A stretch of DNA of 64,000 nucleotides from Leptolyngbya sp. BL0902 (GTDB lineage: Bacteria > Cyanobacteriota > Cyanobacteriia > Phormidesmidales > Phormidesmidaceae): contig NZ_CP046155.1 in assembly GCF_016403105.1 (NCBI RefSeq), positions 1,674,001 to 1,738,000 on the forward strand. The letters run 5' to 3'. Shown piece after piece: positions 28,401 to 37,062 of the stretch. The stretch's first letter is position 1. Each line of letters begins with the position of its first letter. The translations under genes and the position numbers were made by a program. The notes below the pieces were generated by a model. It was not told the origin of the DNA. It saw only the letters and a program-made list of their open reading frames with translations, and searched no databases.

Positions 28401-31400
28401 ATGGCTTCTGCCTTTTTCATTGACCCCGCCAGCCTTGATCTTGCCGTGGTGCGTAATCCCCTGATGGTAGCGCCCGAAACCCCGCTGGTCGAAGCCATCG
28501 CCGCCATGACTCAGACCCGCCAGTCTTGCACCCTAGCCGCCACCCCCGCCAGCCCCCTGGCCCTAGCCGGGGAGGTCAGCTGCATTCTGCTGGTGGAGGC
28601 CGATTGCCTGGTCGGCATTGTAACGGAGCGAGATCTGGTGCGCTTTAGTGCCGAGAAGATGGCCCTAGCGGGAAAAACTGTGGCGGAGGTCATGATCTCC
28701 CCCGTGATCACCCTGGCCGAGGGCGAATTTACAGACGTATTTATGGCGGCTAATCTCCTGCGGCAGCACCGGATTCGTCATTTGCCCTTGGTGGATGAGG
28801 GGGGCAAGGTGACGGGGCTGATTACCCACGAAAGCCTTCAGCAGTTGTTGCGGCCTGTGGATCTGCTGCGGCTGCGGCTGGTGGCGGAGGTGATGACAGG
28901 CCCGGTGGTGTGTGCCCCCATCCAGGCTACGGTGCAGGAAATGGCCGAACGGATGGCCCGCCAGCGCATCAGTTCCGTGGTGATTGTGGAGTCTGTGGGG
29001 GATCGGGCTATCCCCGTGGGGCTGGTGACAGAGCGAGACATTGTGCATCTCTATGCCCTGGGCTTGGCCTTCGACCAAGTGCAGGCCCAGACCGTCATGG
29101 GCCAAATGCTGGTGACGGTGCAGCCCCAGGACAACCTCTGGGACGTGAACACCCTGATGAAGCAGCACCAGGTGAGCCGGGTGGTGGCGGTGGACGAAAC
29201 GGGACAGGCGGTGGGTATTGTCACCCAAACCACGCTGCTAGAAACCCTCAACCCCCTGGAAATCTATCGCCTGGTGGAAACCCTGGAGGCACGGGTAAGC
29301 CACCTAGAGGCGGAAAAAATGGCCCTGTTAGAAGGTCGTCGCGAGAAGCTGGAGCAGCAGGTGCAGCAGCGCACCCAGGAGCTCGAGTCCCAGGCCAGCC
29401 GCGAACACCTGGTGCGAGACATTGCCACCCGAATTCGGTCTTCCCTGCGGCTGGACAGCACCCTGGACGCCATTGTGCAGGAGGTGCGGGAGTTCTTAGC
29501 CTGTGATCGCACGGTGGTATACCGCTTTGACGCCGACTGGAACGGCACCGTCATTGCCGAATCGGTGGATCCAGACTGGCCCACCATTCAGGGTCGTACC
29601 ATTGAAGATCCCTGCTTCAAAGATCGGGCGGTGAAGCTGTACCAGCAGGGACTCAAGCGGGCCGTGGATGATATTTTCCATGCGGGCTACCCCGACTGCT
29701 ACATCGATACCCTGACGCTGTACCATGTGCGGGCCAATTTGGTGGTGCCCATCCTCGTCCAAGATTCCCTATGGGGGCTGTTGATTGGCCACCAGTGCAG
29801 CGGCCCCCGCCACTGGCACCGGGCCGATCTCAACTTGCTGGATGACATTGCCGTGCAGATTGCCCTGGCCATTCAGCAGGCCGAACTCTATGAACAGGGG
29901 CAGCGGGCTATGGCGGCCCTACAAGACCTCAACCACGAGCTAGAAGCCCGTATTGAGCGCCGCACCATCGAGCTACGGAACAGCGAAGCCCGCCTGCGCC
30001 GCCTGTTTGACCAAAACCCGGTGGGCATTGCCGTATCCAACCTCCAGGGGCAGATTACACGGGTCAACAACAGCCTTAAAACCATGCTGGGCTATGCCGA
30101 AGCGGAACTGTTGGATCAGTCGATCTATGCCCTGTTAGACGATTCCACGAAGGCCGCGCAACCCTGGCTAGAGGACTTGCAGGACTCCACCCTCTCCATG
30201 ACCACGCGGGAGGTGACACTGCGATCCGCCAAGCGGCGGCGGGTGTGGGCCACCCTCACCAGCGCCCTGATTTTGGATGCCTTTGGCCACCCTGCCGAGG
30301 TGATCCACCTGATCGAAGACATCAGCCTGCGGAAACAGGCGGAGGCCGACCTCACCCGCTATGCCCAGGAGGTGGAAGACCTCTACAACAATGCCCCCTG
30401 CGGCTACCATTCCCTGGATGGGGAAGGGCGGTTTGTGCGGATTAACGACACCGAACTGAAATGGCTGGGCTATGAACGCCGCGAGGTGATTGGTCGCCAC
30501 ATTAACTATTTCCTCACGCCAAAATCCCAGGCGTTGTTTGCCGAGTCCTACCCGCGTTTCCATCAGTCGGGCTGGGTGAAGGATCTGGACTTTGAGCTTG
30601 TGGCCAAGGACGGCACGATTTTTCCGGTGCTGCTGAGCTCCATGGCGGTGCGGGATGCCCAGGGAAACTACCTCTACAGCCGCACCACCACCTTTGATAT
30701 GCGGGATCGCAAGCAGGTGGAGTTGGCCCTTCAGGAGAGCGAAGAGAAATTCCGACAACTGGCCGAAAATATTGCCGGGGTGTTTTGGATGCGCGACTTG
30801 GCCGGAAACCTGCTGTACGTCAGCCCTGCCTACGAAACCCTGTGGCAGCAGTCCCTTGACAGTCTGAAAGCACGGCCTATTTCCTGGCTAGAAGCCATCC
30901 ATCCCGAAGACCTCGCCCGCATGAACAGCAACGTGCAGGAAAATCTGGCCTTTGACGAAGAGTATCGGGTTACTCTCCCCGATGGCCGGGTGCGATGGAT
31001 CCACGACCGGGGATTTGAGGTGCGCAATGCCGAGGGCCGGGTCTATCGCCTCGCGGGCATTGCCGAGGACGTGACCGAACAAAAGCAAGCCGCCCAAAAG
31101 CTGCAAGCCACCAACGAACAACTCATCCTCTCCAATGCTGAACTGGCCCGCGCTACCCGCCTCAAGGACGAATTTTTGGCCAACATGAGCCACGAACTGC
31201 GCACGCCCCTCAACGCCATCCTGGGGATGACTGAGGGCTTCCAGGAGCAGGTGTTTGGCCCCATGACCCCCGAACAACGCCGCTCCATCGCCACCATCGA
31301 GCGTAGCGGGCGGCACCTGCTGGCGCTGATTAACGACATTCTGGATCTCGCCAAAATTGAATCCGGCAAGCTCACCCTGCAACGGGCCGCTGTCCCCGTC

Positions 31401-32717
31401 TCCTACCTGTGCGACTCTAGCCTTACCTTTGTGCGCCAGCAGGCCACCCAAAAGGAAATCCAGCTCTCGACCCACATCCCGCCCAACCTGCCGGATCTGG
31501 TGGTGGATGAACTCCGCATTCGCCAGGTGTTGATTAACCTGCTGAACAACGCCGTGAAGTTTACCCCCAACGGTGGCCAGGTGTCGCTGACGGTGGAGGC
31601 CCAGCGGCAACCAGGAGCGGCGTGGATCACCTTTGCCGTCACCGATAGCGGCATTGGCATTGCCCCAGAGGCCATCGGCCAACTGTTCAAACCCTTTACG
31701 CAGATCGACAGCGCCCTCAACCGTCAATACACCGGAACGGGACTGGGACTGGCCCTAGTAAAGCAACTGGTGGATCTCCATGGCGGCACCGTCTTTGTTT
31801 CCAGTACCCTAGGCCGAGGCAGTTGCTTTACGGTGCGCTTGCCCTACGCTGCCGTGGCCCACACCGAAGATGCTCCTGCCCCCGCCCTGCCCGCCATTCC
31901 CGATGGGGCCACCGTGCTGATCGTTGAAGATATGCCCACCGCCGCCGCCCAAGTCAGCCGCTACCTGGAGGAACTGCATCTGCAACCCATCACCTGTACC
32001 CGCGCCGAAGAGGCGTTGGCCCTGGTTCAAACGCAGCGGCCCGCCCTGATCATCCTAGATTTGATGCTGCCCGATCTCCCCGGCACCGAAGTGCTGAGCC
32101 AGATCAAGGCCGACCCACGCACCCAAGACATTCCGGTGGTGATTACCTCGGTGCTCGACGAGCGATCCCAAAGTTTGGCCCTCGGAGCCTTTGATTACCT
32201 GGTCAAGCCCATTAGCCGATCCAGTCTGCACCAGGTGCTCGCCCGGTTGGGTCAAGGGGAATTCCGCCACGATGCATCGGGGGATGCGGCTCCAGCGGGG
32301 GCTACCCCAGGCTCCCTCCCCGCCGTTGCGGCCCCACCGACAACGCCCCGCATCCTGCTGGCCGAAGACAACCCAGCCAACGTCGCCACCCTGTCGAGCT
32401 ATCTCAGGCATCGGGGCTTTCAACTGGTGGTGGCCAGCAATGGCCAAGAGGCCGTTGATCGCTGTGCCACCGAAACCTTCGACCTGATTTTGATGGACAT
32501 TCAGATGCCGATTTTGGATGGCCTTGCCGCCATCCGCCAACTGCGGGCCATCCCCGCCACCGCCACCGTACCCATCGTTGCCCTCACCGCGTTAGCCATG
32601 GCCCATGATCGGGAAAACTGTATAGCAGCAGGAGCGAATGATTACCTCACCAAACCCGTTAGACTGAAATCTCTGGTGGACGTAATGCAGCGCCTTTTAG
32701 CGGAGACCCACCCATGA
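28401..32717 (+). CDS. CBS-cyanobacteriochrome hybrid histidine kinase
   Basis: 1438-residue soluble hybrid kinase. In order: four CBS motifs (about 16-80, 95-155, 163-220, 230-285), a coiled-coil linker, a cyanobacteriochrome-type GAF (about 335-495), three PAS domains (525-645, 655-770, 778-895), HisKA (ANMSHELRTP, His931), HATPase_c (NLLNNAVKFT, GTGLGL), and two receivers (Asp1220, Asp1366). The GAF has DPCF (DXCF, Cys405) and the usual YRFDADWNG and RANLVVPI segments, but at the canonical position reads Cys433-Tyr434 instead of Cys-His. Paired CBS domains commonly bind adenine nucleotides, so light and energy state might be integrated; this is inference. It overlaps the next kinase gene by four bases (ATGA). 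Confidence 0.9.
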   Translation: MASAFFIDPASLDLAVVRNPLMVAPETPLVEAIAAMTQTRQSCTLAATPASPLALAGEVSCILLVEADCLVGIVTERDLVRFSAEKMALAGKTVAEVMISPVITLAEGEFTDVFMAANLLRQHRIRHLPLVDEGGKVTGLITHESLQQLLRPVDLLRLRLVAEVMTGPVVCAPIQATVQEMAERMARQRISSVVIVESVGDRAIPVGLVTERDIVHLYALGLAFDQVQAQTVMGQMLVTVQPQDNLWDVNTLMKQHQVSRVVAVDETGQAVGIVTQTTLLETLNPLEIYRLVETLEARVSHLEAEKMALLEGRREKLEQQVQQRTQELESQASREHLVRDIATRIRSSLRLDSTLDAIVQEVREFLACDRTVVYRFDADWNGTVIAESVDPDWPTIQGRTIEDPCFKDRAVKLYQQGLKRAVDDIFHAGYPDCYIDTLTLYHVRANLVVPILVQDSLWGLLIGHQCSGPRHWHRADLNLLDDIAVQIALAIQQAELYEQGQRAMAALQDLNHELEARIERRTIELRNSEARLRRLFDQNPVGIAVSNLQGQITRVNNSLKTMLGYAEAELLDQSIYALLDDSTKAAQPWLEDLQDSTLSMTTREVTLRSAKRRRVWATLTSALILDAFGHPAEVIHLIEDISLRKQAEADLTRYAQEVEDLYNNAPCGYHSLDGEGRFVRINDTELKWLGYERREVIGRHINYFLTPKSQALFAESYPRFHQSGWVKDLDFELVAKDGTIFPVLLSSMAVRDAQGNYLYSRTTTFDMRDRKQVELALQESEEKFRQLAENIAGVFWMRDLAGNLLYVSPAYETLWQQSLDSLKARPISWLEAIHPEDLARMNSNVQENLAFDEEYRVTLPDGRVRWIHDRGFEVRNAEGRVYRLAGIAEDVTEQKQAAQKLQATNEQLILSNAELARATRLKDEFLANMSHELRTPLNAILGMTEGFQEQVFGPMTPEQRRSIATIERSGRHLLALINDILDLAKIESGKLTLQRAAVPVSYLCDSSLTFVRQQATQKEIQLSTHIPPNLPDLVVDELRIRQVLINLLNNAVKFTPNGGQVSLTVEAQRQPGAAWITFAVTDSGIGIAPEAIGQLFKPFTQIDSALNRQYTGTGLGLALVKQLVDLHGGTVFVSSTLGRGSCFTVRLPYAAVAHTEDAPAPALPAIPDGATVLIVEDMPTAAAQVSRYLEELHLQPITCTRAEEALALVQTQRPALIILDLMLPDLPGTEVLSQIKADPRTQDIPVVITSVLDERSQSLALGAFDYLVKPISRSSLHQVLARLGQGEFRHDASGDAAPAGATPGSLPAVAAPPTTPRILLAEDNPANVATLSSYLRHRGFQLVVASNGQEAVDRCATETFDLILMDIQMPILDGLAAIRQLRAIPATATVPIVALTALAMAHDRENCIAAGANDYLTKPVRLKSLVDVMQRLLAETHP

Positions 32718-33868
32718 CAGCTAACTCTGTTTCCCCCCTGTGGGCGGAAACGCTTCCTTCCATTTTGGTCGTTGACGATGAGATCGATAACTTTGATGTT
32801 ATCGACACCCTACTGTGCCAGGAAAACTACCAGTTGCACTATGCCTCTGGGGGCCAAGAGGCACTGGATTTGCTCAGCACCTTCAAGCCCGATGTCATCC
32901 TGCTGGATGTGATGATGCCCAACATGAGCGGGCTAGAGTTTTGCCGCATCCTCAAGCAGGATAGCCACTGGCGCAACCTGCCCATCATCATGGTCACATC
33001 CCTCAGCTCCAAGCAAGACCTGGCCCGCTGCCTCGATGCCGGGGCCGATGACTTCATTGCCAAGCCCGTCAATAGCTCGGAACTGCGGGCTCGGCTCAAA
33101 TCCATGCTGCGGATTAAACAGCAGTACGACAGCCTCCAAGCCCTGCTGCAACTGCGGGAAGACATGGTGAAAATGATCATCCACGATCTGCGAAATCCGC
33201 TCTCCAGCATCATCCTGGCGGCGGAAATTATGCGCTATCCCAACCTGCCGCCGGAAAAGCAGGATCGCAAACTAGAGCAGATCCTCGCCTGTAGCTACGA
33301 ACTCAAATCCCTGATCGACGACCTCTTGCTGATGTCTAAGCTGGAGTTGGGCAAGCTCACCCTCAATCACCAAACCGTGGATTTGGTGGAATTTTGCCAA
33401 GCCGCCCTGGTGGGCATGAACGACGTGGCCAGCCAAAAACACCTGCACCTCGCTTCCCAATTTCCGCCCCCAGGCTCCTATCCCATCCAGGTTGATCCCA
33501 CCCTGTTCCGGCGGGTACTAGATAACCTGATCTCCAATGCGGTCAAATTTTCCCCCGACGGAGCGGAGATTACCCTTACCGCTGCGTACTCAGCGGACAG
33601 CGGGTTCCAGATTTCCATTGCCGACCTTGGCCCCGGCATTGCCCCTGACCTACGCCAAAAAATCTTTGAAAAGTATGAGATTGGTTCCCTCGTCACCGGG
33701 GTCAATCAAATTGGCTTGGGTCTGGCCTTCTGCAAAATTGCCGTGGAAGCCCACAACGGCGCTATCTCCGTGGCTGACAACCAGCCCAGGGGCAGCATCT
33801 TTATGGTGGATGTGCCCTCAGCTAGCCCGCTACCCCCAACCGCTCCAACAACAACGGCGCTATCCTGA
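32714..33868 (+). CDS. Response regulator-histidine kinase (REC-HisKA-HATPase)
   Basis: 384 residues: N-terminal receiver (LVVDDE, phospho-acceptor Asp65, TS at 95-96, Lys117 in AKPV), a short coiled coil, a HisKA motif IIHDLRNPLSSI with His157, and an HATPase_c domain with NAVKFSPDG, DLGPGIA and GLGLAFCK boxes. All catalytic residues look intact. Its start codon overlaps the stop of the CBS-photoreceptor kinase (ATGA), so translation is coupled and it is the obvious phospho-acceptor or regulator of that kinase. Input by phosphorylation controlling its own kinase is the usual model for this order of domains. No DNA-binding output follows. Confidence 0.92.
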   Translation: MTANSVSPLWAETLPSILVVDDEIDNFDVIDTLLCQENYQLHYASGGQEALDLLSTFKPDVILLDVMMPNMSGLEFCRILKQDSHWRNLPIIMVTSLSSKQDLARCLDAGADDFIAKPVNSSELRARLKSMLRIKQQYDSLQALLQLREDMVKMIIHDLRNPLSSIILAAEIMRYPNLPPEKQDRKLEQILACSYELKSLIDDLLLMSKLELGKLTLNHQTVDLVEFCQAALVGMNDVASQKHLHLASQFPPPGSYPIQVDPTLFRRVLDNLISNAVKFSPDGAEITLTAAYSADSGFQISIADLGPGIAPDLRQKIFEKYEIGSLVTGVNQIGLGLAFCKIAVEAHNGAISVADNQPRGSIFMVDVPSASPLPPTAPTTTALS

Positions 33869-34043
33869 AGTAAGCTTTACCCCTAGGTAGAGCCCTCGAT
33901 GACACGGATCTTCCTAAGCCTGTCTGGGGCCAACGTATGAAGCTACATTAAGGGGTAGGGTGTTGTTCTCCCAAAAGTGGGAACTTTTTAAAGAAGGGGA
34001 CGCCTTGATCCCCAGTCGTAGTGGAGCCATAACGAAGGAACCT

Positions 34044-34286
34044 ATGCTTCAGGATGCCAAAGCGGTTCGTTACTACCAGCGGATAACCGATGCCTTTGTA
34101 GACCACTGGCACCGAGGCTATCGCACCAGCGACCTCCGCCTGTTCTTGGAAGGCTATCTGGCCGCCCTGCGCCACGCTGATGCCCTAGAACCCTACCTGA
34201 TTCACCGCCTAGAGGAAGATACCCTGCGCTACCTCAACGACCCCTCTAACTTTGCCGTTCCCCAGGCCGAACCCGAAATTTACTAA
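34044..34286 (+). CDS. Small conserved cyanobacterial protein (DUF6761-like)
   Basis: 80 residues from the ATG at 34044, chosen because AAGGAA lies just upstream at good spacing; the longer frame from 33960 has no such site. The sequence (AVRYYQRITDAFVDHWHRGY, LFLEGYLAALRHADALEPYLIHRLEEDTLRYL) is helical and resembles a small protein conserved across cyanobacteria that I recall as DUF6761; the name is from memory. No catalytic motif or membrane segment. Function unknown. It follows the REC-kinase gene by 175 bp. Confidence 0.75.
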   Translation: MLQDAKAVRYYQRITDAFVDHWHRGYRTSDLRLFLEGYLAALRHADALEPYLIHRLEEDTLRYLNDPSNFAVPQAEPEIY

Positions 34287-34508
34287 GTCCTGGCCCGGTA
34301 AACGAGCGCATTGGGCACCGCCCAGGGGAGTACTGCCAAGACCGCCCTAGGGAAGCATGGCCCCGACCCTTGGCCTAGAATGCGGGGTTTTCAGGCTTTG
34401 TGGCCTTCGCGTTTTACCCTACAGTCCATCTGTGGCGCACCTTGGGCTATCCATGGCGTCTAGCTCGCATTGCCGCCAGATTTGACCTAGGACACCGACG
34501 AAGCCAGC

Positions 34509-34856
34509 CTAGGAGGGTTCTTCGGGGAAGAAGAAGTCGGTGGATTCTTCGTCCTCATCTTCCTCGGCGGCGGTGTAGCTGCGGTAGTATTCCTCCAGCT
34601 CAGCGGCGCTGATAGAGCGCTCGGAGGGATTTTCAAAAAAAGTTTTGACCTTTAGGTAGCGACGCAACCCTTCTGCCCCGGCATCGTGCTGGGTGGCGGC
34701 TTTGAAGTCTTCGGGGAAGGTATCGCTGATGTGGAGCCAAGCCTCCTCTAGAATGTCCTCCACGTCTTCGTTGGGCGCGGTTTCAATCAGCGCTTCGAGT
34801 CCGTCGAGGATGTCGATGACCTTGAGGATTTCTGGCAGTTGTTCCGAATCAGACAT
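34509..34856 (-). CDS. Small acidic protein of unknown function
   Basis: 115 residues from the ATG at 34856, starting MSDSEQLPEILKVIDIL; the frame extends to 34940, but the upstream part reads as uncoded. The protein is strongly acidic and helical, with an EDEDEESTDFFFPEEPS tail. It looks soluble, without cysteine clusters or signal peptide. I do not recognise a named family; the composition and the conserved look of the first 90 residues suggest a cyanobacterial protein-protein interaction factor, which is speculative. Divergent from the repeat-protein operon. Confidence 0.65.
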   Translation of the reverse strand: MSDSEQLPEILKVIDILDGLEALIETAPNEDVEDILEEAWLHISDTFPEDFKAATQHDAGAEGLRRYLKVKTFFENPSERSISAAELEEYYRSYTAAEEDEDEESTDFFFPEEPS

Positions 34857-35235
34857 TGAGCCGCGTGCAGGTAAAGGCGAAGGAACCGTCATCCGCTCCC
34901 CTGGGGCCGAAGAACTTGAGCGACCGCAGAACTGAGGCAACCAGACGACTTAGGAGAATTTTAGAGGACGATGGGTCAGATTGATCGGCGGCAAGCCTGG
35001 ATTGACGATCCTGGGATGGGACGGCGGATCGGGCCAACCATGGGATTCGGGGCTGGGGGGCTGGCAGGGGGCCAGGAAGTAGGCCAGGAAGTGGGCCGCA
35101 GTCACCCTCCAGAAGAAGGCCCGATGGGCGACTAAAAAGGCGGTTCACTTCTGGCGATTGCTTCTAAAATGTGGCATTGCCTGGGCGCTGGCGATAGCGT
35201 CCGGCTTCGTTCTTTTGGCTTGGGTGGGTGAGTCC
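34857..35235. promoter_or_regulatory. Divergent intergenic region
   Basis: 379 bp between the acidic-protein gene and the operon starting at 35236. Open frames continue into it from both sides (to 34940 and 35158), but their encoded sequence looks random. I see GC-rich runs (GGGGGCTGG, CAGGGGGCCAGGAAG) and no convincing promoter. Confidence 0.35.
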
Positions 35236-37062
35236 ATGGCGTCTACATCAGCGCGTTCGCGATCCGCATCCTCTGGAGCGCCGAAACAACCGCACTATCG
35301 GTCTGAGGCAACTCGTCTGCGTCCCCTTGGCTGGCTGTGGCCGGGTTTGTGGATGGTGCTGCTGACGGGGTCGGGGCTATTTTGCGGGTGGGCCTTGCTG
35401 TGGCTAACCCGCATTCCGCCCCTGCCCGACTGCGACCAAATCACCCCCTTCCACTCCTCCAGCGATATGCTGTATTGTGCCCAGGCCCAGGCCCGCACCG
35501 GGGAACCCAACAACCTCACCCAGGCGGTGCTGCTCACGGTCAACTGGCCCGCCAACGACACGAACTATGACGAGGCCCAGGAGGTGCTGAAGGACGCCTC
35601 GGAGCAAATCCTGGTGTTGGCTAACCGCTGGGCTCAGGCCGGACGCTTGGAGGACGCCATCAGGCTGGCGGGCACGATTCCCCTCAACACCCCCCTGCGA
35701 TCTTCGGCCCAGGCGGTGATCTTTGAGTGGCGGCAGGACTGGGATCGGGGCCAAGCCCTAGAGGCCAACCTCAAAGCCGCCCTGTCTACCCAAAACTGGG
35801 AGCAGGCCAAGGACTATTTGGAGGGGTTTAAGGCGATTTCAAGCCCCTACTGGAATACGAATCGCCTCAATTTTTGGCATCACCAAAACCAGCTTGAGCA
35901 ACAGGCGTGGAATCAATTGTTACAGGCTCGATCCCTAGCCGCCACAGGAACTTCTGCCGATCTCCAGGCCGCGATTGCCTTGGCCCGCGACATTGACCTT
36001 CGCAGCCAGGGGTGGGCCACCGCCGAAACGGAGGTTAACCAGTGGGGCAAGCAACTGCTAGCCCAGGGGCTAACCGAGTGGAACAACGGCAATTCTGAGG
36101 CGGCCCTCGCCCTGACTAAGGGCGTGCCTCCGATTCCCGACCTCGACCCAGCGGCGGCGGATTTGCAGCGGTTGGCCCAGGCCCAGCGGTTGATGGCCCA
36201 CACCGGAGCCGATAACCTCGGTGGCGAACCCCACTATGGCCACCTTCTGAACCTGATGGAGGCTATGGCCGCCGTTCAGCAAATCTCCCCAGGCAGCGCC
36301 TTTGCGGCGGCCAGTCAGCCCAACCTCGACACCTGGCACGCCCATCTAGAAGACCTTCAGCGGCTTAAGTTCAGCACAATGGTGGCCAAGGCTGGACGGC
36401 GCATGACCTACCAGTGGGCCGAAGCCCAGGCGCTTCAGGTGGAGGTAGAGCGACCCCGACGAATCCAGGGCCAAACTCTCATTTCTACCTGGCGGGCCAA
36501 CCTCGAACGCATTGAGGATCGCCCCATCCTGATCCAGGCGCGGGCCATCGCCCAGCCAGGGACGATTCCGGCCCTGCGATCCGCCATGGATAGGGCCAGC
36601 CAAGTCGAGCTGGGGCGGGCGTTGCGAGGAGAAGCCCAAACCTTAATTGCCGCCTGGCGGGATGAGATCCAGGTGATTGAAGATCGGCCCATGCTGGATG
36701 CGGCTGTGGCCCTGGCAAATCAGGGTAAGCTGAGAGAGGCTATCCAAGAAGCCCAAAAAATTGGGGCCAACCGCGCCCTCCATAGCCGCGCCCAAACGCT
36801 GGTTCAAGATTGGACGACCGAGCTTCAGATTGCCGAAGATCGACCCATTCTAGATCGGGCCAAAAACCTAGCCTACGCTGGAAGCCTCACAGCCGCCATC
36901 AACCTAGCTTCTCAAATTGCCCCAGGCCGCGCCCTCCACGCCGAAGCCCGCAGTGCCATCGCTCGCTGGCAGGCCGAGCGGGCCTACATCTGGTCGATTT
37001 GGGAGGCTGAGGGTCGCAGCACCCCTACTAGCGCCAACTCCCCTAGTTCAGACTCAGAATGA
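35236..37062 (+). CDS. Membrane-anchored helical-repeat protein
   Basis: 608 residues from the ATG at 35236 (a TTG at 35158 is the alternative). A single strong membrane segment (LWPGLWMVLLTGSGLFCGWALLWL) follows a basic Ser-rich tail, so the remaining 530 residues lie outside the cytoplasm or in the lumen. These are helical and Ala/Gln/Leu-rich, with repeated units of about 52-55 residues beginning EDRPIL/EDRPML at 36514, 36679 and 36835, each carrying A--LA--G-L--AI--A--I---RALH. The pattern suggests a TPR-like superhelix for protein binding. The stop overlaps the next start (ATGA), so it is coupled to the REC-DUF3685 gene. Confidence 0.75.
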   Translation: MASTSARSRSASSGAPKQPHYRSEATRLRPLGWLWPGLWMVLLTGSGLFCGWALLWLTRIPPLPDCDQITPFHSSSDMLYCAQAQARTGEPNNLTQAVLLTVNWPANDTNYDEAQEVLKDASEQILVLANRWAQAGRLEDAIRLAGTIPLNTPLRSSAQAVIFEWRQDWDRGQALEANLKAALSTQNWEQAKDYLEGFKAISSPYWNTNRLNFWHHQNQLEQQAWNQLLQARSLAATGTSADLQAAIALARDIDLRSQGWATAETEVNQWGKQLLAQGLTEWNNGNSEAALALTKGVPPIPDLDPAAADLQRLAQAQRLMAHTGADNLGGEPHYGHLLNLMEAMAAVQQISPGSAFAAASQPNLDTWHAHLEDLQRLKFSTMVAKAGRRMTYQWAEAQALQVEVERPRRIQGQTLISTWRANLERIEDRPILIQARAIAQPGTIPALRSAMDRASQVELGRALRGEAQTLIAAWRDEIQVIEDRPMLDAAVALANQGKLREAIQEAQKIGANRALHSRAQTLVQDWTTELQIAEDRPILDRAKNLAYAGSLTAAINLASQIAPGRALHAEARSAIARWQAERAYIWSIWEAEGRSTPTSANSPSSDSE

